Assembly: GCF_003194565.2 (NCBI RefSeq)
Contig: NZ_QICH01000001.1
Location: 1,116,001-1,180,000, forward strand
Reading direction: 5' to 3'
Origin: Kangiella spongicola
GTDB lineage: Bacteria > Pseudomonadota > Gammaproteobacteria > Enterobacterales > Kangiellaceae
DNA length: 64,000 bases
Positions 58,578 through 64,000 of this stretch are shown in pieces. Within the stretch, counting starts at the first letter, position 1. The number at the start of each line of letters is the position of its first letter. Made by a program: the position numbers and the translations under genes. The notes under the pieces are model-generated. The model made no database searches. It worked only from the letters and a program-made list of their open reading frames with translations, and was not told where the DNA came from.

Positions 58578-60509
58578 TTACAGTTTTTCCCGGATGAGCT
58601 TTGCGACCACAGCTGGCTCGGCTAGAGTCGAGGTGTCACCAATATTTTCAACGTCGTCTTCAGCAACTTTTCGTAAGATGCGTCGCATGATTTTGCCTGA
58701 GCGAGTTTTAGGTAAGTCATCGGCGAACTGTAATTTGTCCGGCTTAGCGATAGGACCTATTTCTTTGGCGACATGAGCGACCAGCTCGCTTTTCAGCTCT
58801 TCTGAACCTTGCTGACCTTGCATTAGATTGACAAACACATAGATGCCTTGCCCTTTGATATCGTGCGGATATCCGACTACCGCCGCTTCAGCTACCGCAG
58901 GATGTAGCACCAGTGCGCTTTCGATTTCGGCAGTTCCCATACGATGGCCCGAGACATTGAGCACATCATCCATACGACCTGTGATCCAGTAGAAACCATC
59001 GGCATCGCGCTCTGCGCCATCGCCAGAGAAGTAATAGCCTGGGAATTGTGAAAAATAGGTATCGTAAAAGCGTTGATGATCACCCCATATCGAGCGCATT
59101 TGACCTGGCCAAGAGTGCTTCATTACTAAGCTACCATTAGCCGCGCCATCAAGTTCTTTAGCGTCGACATCAAGCAGAGCGGGTTGCACCCCAAAGAATG
59201 GGCGACTGGCGGAGCCTGGTTTAAGTGGAGTAGCACCGGGCAGCGGTGAAATCATAATGCCACCGGTCTCTGTTTGCCACCATGTATCAACGATTGGACG
59301 TCTCTGTTCACCAACCACATTAAAATACCATTCCCAAGCTTCAGGGTTTATCGGTTCGCCGACACTGCCGAGTACACGTAATGATTGGCGGGAAGTTTTT
59401 GTCACCGCTTCGTCACCAGCTGCCATAAGGGCGCGAATTGCCGTTGGCGCGGTATAGAAAATACTAACATTATGCTTATCGATAACCTCCCAGAAGCGTG
59501 ATGTGCTGGGGTAATTAGGCACGCCTTCGAATACAAGAGTGGTCGCCCCGTTGGCAAGAGGGCCATAGAAAATGTAAGAGTGGCCAGTTATCCAGCCAGC
59601 ATCAGCAGTACACCAATAAATGTCATCATCCTGATAGTCGAAAACGTACTTATGGGTCATGGCGGTGTAGAGCAAATAACCACCGGTGGTGTGTAAAACA
59701 CCTTTGGGCTTACCCGTCGAGCCAGAAGTGTAGAGAATGAATAAGGGATCTTCTGCGTCCATAACTTCTGGCGTACATTCCGCTTCCATGTCCTTTTTAA
59801 ACTCGTTGTAATCGACATCACGCTGCTCGTTCCAAGCGATATCAGCATTTTGGCTTTTAACCACCATCACGGTGTGAACATTGGGGCAGGAGCTTAGCGC
59901 TTCGTCGGCATTCGCTTTTAGCGGGACCTGTTTGCCACCTCTAACGCCAGCGTCCGCGGTGATGAGCACTTGGCAGTCGCTATCGAGGATGCGCGTTTTC
60001 AGGGCTTCTGGTGAAAAGCCACCGAATACTACCGAATGTACCGCGCCGATACGCGCACAAGCCAGCATGGCGTAACCCACCTCAGGGATCATCGGCATAT
60101 AAATACAGACACGATCGCCCTTTTTGACGCCGCGAGCCTTTAAAGCGTTAGCGAAACGGCAGACTTCATCGTGTAATTCTTGATAGCTGATATAGCGTTG
60201 TTGTTCAGGATTATCGCCTTCCCAGATAATGGCGGTTTGCTCAGCTTTATCTTTGAGGTGGCGATCGATGCAATTATAAGAAACATTGAGTTTACCGCCT
60301 TTGAACCAACTGATTTCAGCTTTGTTGAAGTCGACATTGCTCACTTCTTCCCATGGCTCGAACCAATCGACAAACTGATGCGCCATACGCGACCAGAACT
60401 TATCCGGATCTAAAACGGATTGTTGATACATACGGTGGTAAGTGTCTTCATCAATATGTGGCTCATACTGCGGATTATTGATGATAGGGTAGGTTTTCAC
60501 CTCTGACAT
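58578..60509 (-). CDS. acs: acetyl-CoA synthetase
   Basis: Encodes a 643-residue AMP-forming ligase that activates acetate. The phosphate-binding loop is [29 protein letters not shown] is the acyl pocket, and [32 protein letters not shown] the hinge region. The acetylation-controlled lysine is in [11 protein letters not shown]. Length is standard. Monocistronic, convergent with the DUF1853 gene; no clear terminator between them. Confidence 0.97.
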   Translation of the reverse strand: MSEVKTYPIINNPQYEPHIDEDTYHRMYQQSVLDPDKFWSRMAHQFVDWFEPWEEVSNVDFNKAEISWFKGGKLNVSYNCIDRHLKDKAEQTAIIWEGDNPEQQRYISYQELHDEVCRFANALKARGVKKGDRVCIYMPMIPEVGYAMLACARIGAVHSVVFGGFSPEALKTRILDSDCQVLITADAGVRGGKQVPLKANADEALSSCPNVHTVMVVKSQNADIAWNEQRDVDYNEFKKDMEAECTPEVMDAEDPLFILYTSGSTGKPKGVLHTTGGYLLYTAMTHKYVFDYQDDDIYWCTADAGWITGHSYIFYGPLANGATTLVFEGVPNYPSTSRFWEVIDKHNVSIFYTAPTAIRALMAAGDEAVTKTSRQSLRVLGSVGEPINPEAWEWYFNVVGEQRRPIVDTWWQTETGGIMISPLPGATPLKPGSASRPFFGVQPALLDVDAKELDGAANGSLVMKHSWPGQMRSIWGDHQRFYDTYFSQFPGYYFSGDGAERDADGFYWITGRMDDVLNVSGHRMGTAEIESALVLHPAVAEAAVVGYPHDIKGQGIYVFVNLMQGQQGSEELKSELVAHVAKEIGPIAKPDKLQFADDLPKTRSGKIMRRILRKVAEDDVENIGDTSTLAEPAVVAKLIREKL

Positions 60510-60657
60510 CGCTGACTCCTATAATGATTAGTCTTTGTTATGTGCTCAGCTAAACTGACCTATCAGCATAAAACAAAATCTATAAAGACGAAAGCGAGTA
60601 AGCAACAATATTGGACAGAGCCGAATTTGGTAGAGGCTAAAGAATAATTGGGTTCAT

Positions 60658-60684
60658 AAAAAAGCTCCCGCTTGGGGAGCTTTT
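60658..60684 (-). terminator. Rho-independent terminator after panC
   Basis: On the minus strand GCTCCC (60680-60675) and GGGAGC (60669-60664) pair around 5 bases, then six T residues (60663-60658). The other strand has only TTTT, so it acts mainly on panBC. Confidence 0.88.
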
Positions 60685-60728
60685 AAGTAATTTACGGCAA
60701 GACGAGACTGAAACTTTCTTTAGACTAT

Positions 60729-61592
60729 TTACAAAGTGACCTGAATATTATCAATTAAGCGCACCTTGTCTAAATAGGCCGCCACAAGGATCACTAGATT
60801 TTTATCTGTGGTTTCAGCAACTTGTAACGTATCGGCATTACTAACATTAAAATAGTCGACTCGAAAGCCTTGCTCGCTGAGTTGTTTTACCGCGCTTTGT
60901 TCCACTTCGTCGAAGCTAAGCTTATGTTCTTCGAGCTGTTTTTTAGCCCAAGTTAAAGTGCGGTAGATGGCGGCCGCTTGTTCTTTTTCCGAAGTGGACA
61001 AATAGCCGTTACGAGAACTCATGGCGAGGCCGTTCTCTTCGCGCAAAATTGGTGCGCTGATAATCGTAACAGGAATATTCAAGTCCTGAACCATGCGACG
61101 AATAATTGTAATTTGCTGAAAGTCCTTTTGGCCAAAAACGGCAATATCTGGACGAACCATATTAAACAGCTTGCTAACTATAGTGGTGACACCATCGAAA
61201 TGACCTGGACGCGAAGCGCCGCAGTGCTGTTTGCCCAACTGTTCGACATGAACTTTGGTTAAGCTCGGCTTTGTTTTATTGCTTGAGTAGCCTGGGTAAA
61301 CTTCATCGACACTTGGTGCGAACACAATATCAGCTTGTTGCGAGCTGAGCTTTTCACAGTCGGCATCGAAAGTTCTTGGGTAGGAGTCAAAATCTTCGTT
61401 TGGCCCAAACTGGGTTGGATTTACAAAAATACTAACCACAACCACATCGGCAACCTCTTTTGCTTTTTCAACAAGGCTTAGGTGTCCCTGATGCAAGTTA
61501 CCCATGGTTGGTACAAAGCCGATAGATTTTCCAGTTTGACGCGATGGGGATAAAGCTTGTTGTAGTTCTGAAATAGTTTTAGCAATGATCAT
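60729..61592 (-). CDS. panC: pantothenate synthetase
   Basis: Encodes 287 residues that join pantoate and beta-alanine, the last step of pantothenate synthesis. FVPTMGNLHQGHLSLVEKA has the HxGH nucleotide motif. VVSIFVNPTQFGPNEDFDSYPRT and VAVFGQKDFQQ-type (IAVFGQKDFQQITIIRRM), and MSSRNGYLS are further signatures. It follows panB by 44 bases on the same strand; panD is not in the window. Confidence 0.96.
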   Translation of the reverse strand: MIIAKTISELQQALSPSRQTGKSIGFVPTMGNLHQGHLSLVEKAKEVADVVVVSIFVNPTQFGPNEDFDSYPRTFDADCEKLSSQQADIVFAPSVDEVYPGYSSNKTKPSLTKVHVEQLGKQHCGASRPGHFDGVTTIVSKLFNMVRPDIAVFGQKDFQQITIIRRMVQDLNIPVTIISAPILREENGLAMSSRNGYLSTSEKEQAAAIYRTLTWAKKQLEEHKLSFDEVEQSAVKQLSEQGFRVDYFNVSNADTLQVAETTDKNLVILVAAYLDKVRLIDNIQVTL

Positions 61593-61636
61593 AGTTCAAG
61601 ATTTCTTCAATAGAGTGGTGTGGGGCACTCGTAAGA

Positions 61637-62431
61637 TTAATCGAATGAATGCTGTGGCGCAGGAAAGTTTTTAGCTTTAACTTCCTGATGATAGAGCTCG
61701 ATAGCGGCTTTAATATCGCCATTGGCATCAGCCATAAAATTACGCACAAACTTCGCCTGAAACGGAGAAATGCCGAGCATATCGTGAAGCACTAAAACTT
61801 GGCCATCGACATCAACGCCTGCACCAATTCCCATCACTGGAATAACCAGCTCTTCGGCGACCTTCTTGGCTAACTCGCTCGGAACGCACTCCAATACCAA
61901 CATTCTGGCGCCGGCAGCTTCAAGCTTTTTAGCGTCATCGAGTAAAATCTCGGCAGTGTCTTGATCGCGCCCCTGCACTTTGAAACCGCCTAAAGCGTCG
62001 ACCGACTGTGGTGTTAATCCAAGGTGTGCGCACACAGGAATGCCGCGCACGGTAAGCCCTTGAATAGTGTCTAGTAGCCAAGCGCCGCCTTCCAGCTTGA
62101 CCATCTGCGCACCGGCTTGCATGATGCGACGTGCTGTGTCGTAAGCTTCTTCAGGCGTGCTGTAGCTCATATAAGGCATATCGCCAGCGATTAAACAGTT
62201 TTGATTACCGCGGGAGACGCAATCAATATGGTACTCCATTTGCTCCAAAGTGACTGGAACCGTGGTTTTTTGACCTTGGATGACGTTGCCCAAAGAGTCG
62301 CCGACTAAGATCATATCGATACCAACTTCCGACATAACGCCTGCAAAAGTGGCATCGTAAGCGGTTAAACAGCTGAACTTTTCGCCATTCGCTTTAAGTT
62401 TTTCGATATGACTAATGCTTGTGTACTTCAT
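61637..62431 (-). CDS. panB: 3-methyl-2-oxobutanoate hydroxymethyltransferase
   Basis: Encodes 264 residues, the same length as E. coli PanB. It transfers a hydroxymethyl group to alpha-ketoisovalerate. YDATFAGVMSEVGIDMILVGDSLGNVIQG, VCAHLGLTPQSV and VMGIGAGVDVDGQVLVLHDMLG are the family motifs. The frame opens at a TTG at 62434; ATG 62431 with AGGGA upstream is the better start. The panB-panC order is usual. Confidence 0.96.
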   Translation of the reverse strand: MKYTSISHIEKLKANGEKFSCLTAYDATFAGVMSEVGIDMILVGDSLGNVIQGQKTTVPVTLEQMEYHIDCVSRGNQNCLIAGDMPYMSYSTPEEAYDTARRIMQAGAQMVKLEGGAWLLDTIQGLTVRGIPVCAHLGLTPQSVDALGGFKVQGRDQDTAEILLDDAKKLEAAGARMLVLECVPSELAKKVAEELVIPVMGIGAGVDVDGQVLVLHDMLGISPFQAKFVRNFMADANGDIKAAIELYHQEVKAKNFPAPQHSFD

Positions 62432-62507
62432 CAAAATTCCCTGCTAATCATTCTATTGGGTTGCTGAGCTAAATGCGTCTTGGCCTAAATCTGATCGGGC
62501 TTAAACT

Positions 62508-62586
62508 GGGCTCAGATTAAACCGGCTCTGATTAAACCGGGCTCTGATTAAACCGGGCTCTGATTAAACCGGGCTCGGATTAAAAT
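62508..62586. repeat. five tandem copies of a 16-bp unit across the end of the deoxynucleoside kinase gene
   Basis: The unit GGGCTCTGATTAAACC recurs at 62508, 62524 (one base shorter), 62539, 62555 and 62571, with one to three differences in the outer copies. A partial copy lies just before. The stop codon of the kinase gene lies in the fourth copy (62564-62566), so the last residues (FNPSPV) are encoded by the repeat. Confidence 0.9.
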
Positions 62587-63211
62587 AATTACGCCCAGAG
62601 TCTGTGGCGTGGATTTGCTCGAGCAACATTTCAAAATCTTTTTCGTTCTCGACGAGGTCGATGCCTGAAGCGTTAACGATTAATAACGGTGACTCATGAT
62701 AATAATAGAAAAAGTCAGTATAAGCATCACAAATGGTTTGTAAGTAATTGCCACTGATTGGAACTTCCTCACGACGTCCACGTTTCTTAATACGCTCAGC
62801 AAGAACAGAGACTGGCGCTTGTAAATAAATCACTAAATCAGGCTTTGGTGCGTCGATTGTGAGGTTGTCGTAAACCTGCTCATACAAACGTAACTCTTCT
62901 TCGTCTAACGTTGAGCGCGCGAAAAGACGATCTTTATCCATCAGATAATCCGCTATGCGAAGTGGCGAGAACATGTCCGACTGACGCAACTCTTGAAGTT
63001 GGCGTGCGCGCTGGAACAAGAAGTAGAGCTGCGTTGGTAGGGCACCAGTTTTAGGATCTTGATAAAAGCGTTCAAGAAAAGGATTTTCTTCCGCTTGCTC
63101 GAGAATCAGCTCGCTATCAAGCACTTCCGATAACTTGCGAGCCAAAGTGGTTTTGCCGACTCCAATCGGCCCTTCAACCGCAATAAAGTTATGAGGTATC
63201 TTGATATTCAT
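62564..63211 (-). CDS. deoxynucleoside kinase (deoxyguanosine/deoxyadenosine kinase family)
   Basis: Encodes 215 residues of the dNK family. The P-loop is VEGPIGVGKTTLARKL, EENPFLERFYQDPKTGALPTQLYFLFQR is the substrate region, and YLMDKDRLFARSTLDEEE and RIKKRGRREE supply the DR[YF] and lid Arg residues. It phosphorylates deoxynucleosides for salvage; the exact preference is not deducible. It lies between folK and panB, a frequent arrangement in gammaproteobacteria. The C-terminus runs into a tandem repeat. Confidence 0.9.
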   Translation of the reverse strand: MNIKIPHNFIAVEGPIGVGKTTLARKLSEVLDSELILEQAEENPFLERFYQDPKTGALPTQLYFLFQRARQLQELRQSDMFSPLRIADYLMDKDRLFARSTLDEEELRLYEQVYDNLTIDAPKPDLVIYLQAPVSVLAERIKKRGRREEVPISGNYLQTICDAYTDFFYYYHESPLLIVNASGIDLVENEKDFEMLLEQIHATDSGRNYFNPSPV

Positions 63212-63263
63212 ACTGACTCACAGTCTCCTGAAATAGTGTTTCATCGTTATATTTTTATGTCGC

Positions 63264-63782
63264 TTACGATCTGTGTTGCGTTTTGTGATGTGTGAACGCA
63301 ATTTTCTCGAGCTGATAACGCTCACAGTGTTGCAACGCATGGCTCAGTGATTCGCCGTCCGGAAAAACCAACTGTGGGTCGATTTCGGCCAGTGGCAATA
63401 GCACAAAGTCACGTTCTTTAGCACCATAATGCGGTAGCGTTAAACGCTCAGTCTGCATGATTGTATGATCGTAGAGCACAATATCCAAATCAATTGTGCG
63501 AGCGCCCCAGTGTTCTTTGCGCACTCGACCTTGTTGATTTTCAATCGCTTGCAGTTTGTCGAGCAGCTCTAGGGGCTTGAGAGAAGTTTTAATTTTGACC
63601 ACAGCGTTGATAAAAGGTGGTTGATCTTGGGGGCCCATCGGCGCGCTTTGATAAAGACTGGAGTATGCCAAGAGGTAAGTTTCAGGTAGCTGATCGATGG
63701 CTAATAAAGCTTGTTGTACCTGCCGAGCTGGGTTGTCTAAATTACTTCCCAGCGCAATATAACTCACCACTGCGCGCTCCAT
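63264..63782 (-). CDS. folK: 2-amino-4-hydroxy-6-hydroxymethyldihydropteridine diphosphokinase
   Basis: Encodes 172 residues of the pyrophosphokinase of folate synthesis. YIALGSNLDNPARQVQQALLAI, YQSAPMGPQDQPPFINAVVKI, RTIDLDIVLYDH and LTLPHYGAKERDFVLLPLAEI are diagnostic. The gene starts 3 bases after the pcnB stop, so it is cotranscribed with pcnB as in E. coli. Confidence 0.96.
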   Translation of the reverse strand: MERAVVSYIALGSNLDNPARQVQQALLAIDQLPETYLLAYSSLYQSAPMGPQDQPPFINAVVKIKTSLKPLELLDKLQAIENQQGRVRKEHWGARTIDLDIVLYDHTIMQTERLTLPHYGAKERDFVLLPLAEIDPQLVFPDGESLSHALQHCERYQLEKIAFTHHKTQHRS

Positions 63783-63785
63783 GAC

Positions 63786-64000
63786 TTAGTCTTTGTTTTT
63801 GGGTTTGCGACGGCGTTTGACTTTGCGGCGACGATTTTTCGGCAGCATGGCTTGTTGCTCAGCTTTATCTGCGTCTTGGAATTTAGTCCACCAGTCGGCA
63901 ATTTCGCGCAATGAAGGATCTGACTCGGCGCGTAATACCAAAAAGTCATAAGCGGCGCGGAATCGTGGATGATTCAACACAGACCATACTTTCTTGCCAT
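63786..64000 (-). CDS. pcnB: poly(A) polymerase PcnB, C-terminal part (cut by window edge)
   Basis: The frame is open from the window edge (GKKVWSVLNHPRFRAAYDFL) to the stop at 63786-63788. It gives the last 70 residues. HPRFRAAYDFLVLRAESD and the basic tail RRRKVKRRRKPKNKD match the end of PcnB, which polyadenylates RNA for decay. The GTG at 63980 is internal. The folK neighbour supports the call. Confidence 0.88.
   Translation of the reverse strand, partial: GKKVWSVLNHPRFRAAYDFLVLRAESDPSLREIADWWTKFQDADKAEQQAMLPKNRRRKVKRRRKPKNKD

Overview
The window is a stretch of a gammaproteobacterial chromosome. Support comes from the gene orders nuoLMN, initiator tRNA-rimP-nusA-infB-rbfA-truB-rpsO-pnp, and miaB-ybeZ-ybeY-corC-lnt-leuS-lptE-holA-nadD-rsfS-rlmH-mrdA-mrdB-mltB-rlpA-dacA-ybeD-lipB-lipA. 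Secreted M4 and M28 proteases with paired PPC domains and the marine-type gene content suggest a Kangiella-like or related oceanic lineage, but that placement is inference. Almost everything is ordinary, vertically inherited chromosome; I see no prophage, integron, CRISPR array or defence island.

Layout: 1-3398 is the end of the NADH dehydrogenase I operon. 3435-13418 is the initiator tRNA and the transcription/translation operon through pnp. 13417-14323 holds a frameshifted zinc-ribbon gene and a 493-bp non-coding element with perfect 24-bp terminal inverted repeats. 14350-16445 has two small envelope-type genes and an exonuclease/endonuclease/phosphatase-family membrane protein. 16535-21522 is a methionine-pathway unit on the minus strand: promoter, SAM-I riboswitch, metY, then a MetX-aspartokinase-homoserine dehydrogenase fusion. 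21728-25947 is a pair of secreted metalloproteases on the minus strand. 26376-27669 has two exported proteins. 27879-49601 is the long envelope-biogenesis and housekeeping cluster on the plus strand, with a 194-bp repeat present in opposite orientations on the two sides of lnt. 49943-57308 is mixed: slyD, a GST, an M48 protease, an ACT protein, DedA, LysE, and a CpxRA-like pair. 57469-57607 is an orphan transcription unit with a possible 17-residue peptide. 57678-64000 holds a DUF1853 gene, acs, panC, panB, a deoxynucleoside kinase, folK and the end of pcnB.

How the genes fit together: the SAM-I riboswitch would shut off homoserine formation, homoserine acylation and sulfhydrylation together when S-adenosylmethionine is plentiful. 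The large plus-strand cluster links lipoprotein acylation (lnt), LPS export (lptE), peptidoglycan synthesis and turnover (mrdA, mrdB, mltB, rlpA, dacA, a D-amino-acid transaminase) and lipoate synthesis (ybeD, lipB, lipA).

The least expected items are: the trifunctional methionine enzyme, whose kinase domain has lost conserved substrate-binding residues; the riboswitch in a gammaproteobacterium; the repeat-element family; and the orphan mini-ORF/small RNA near 57.5 kb.
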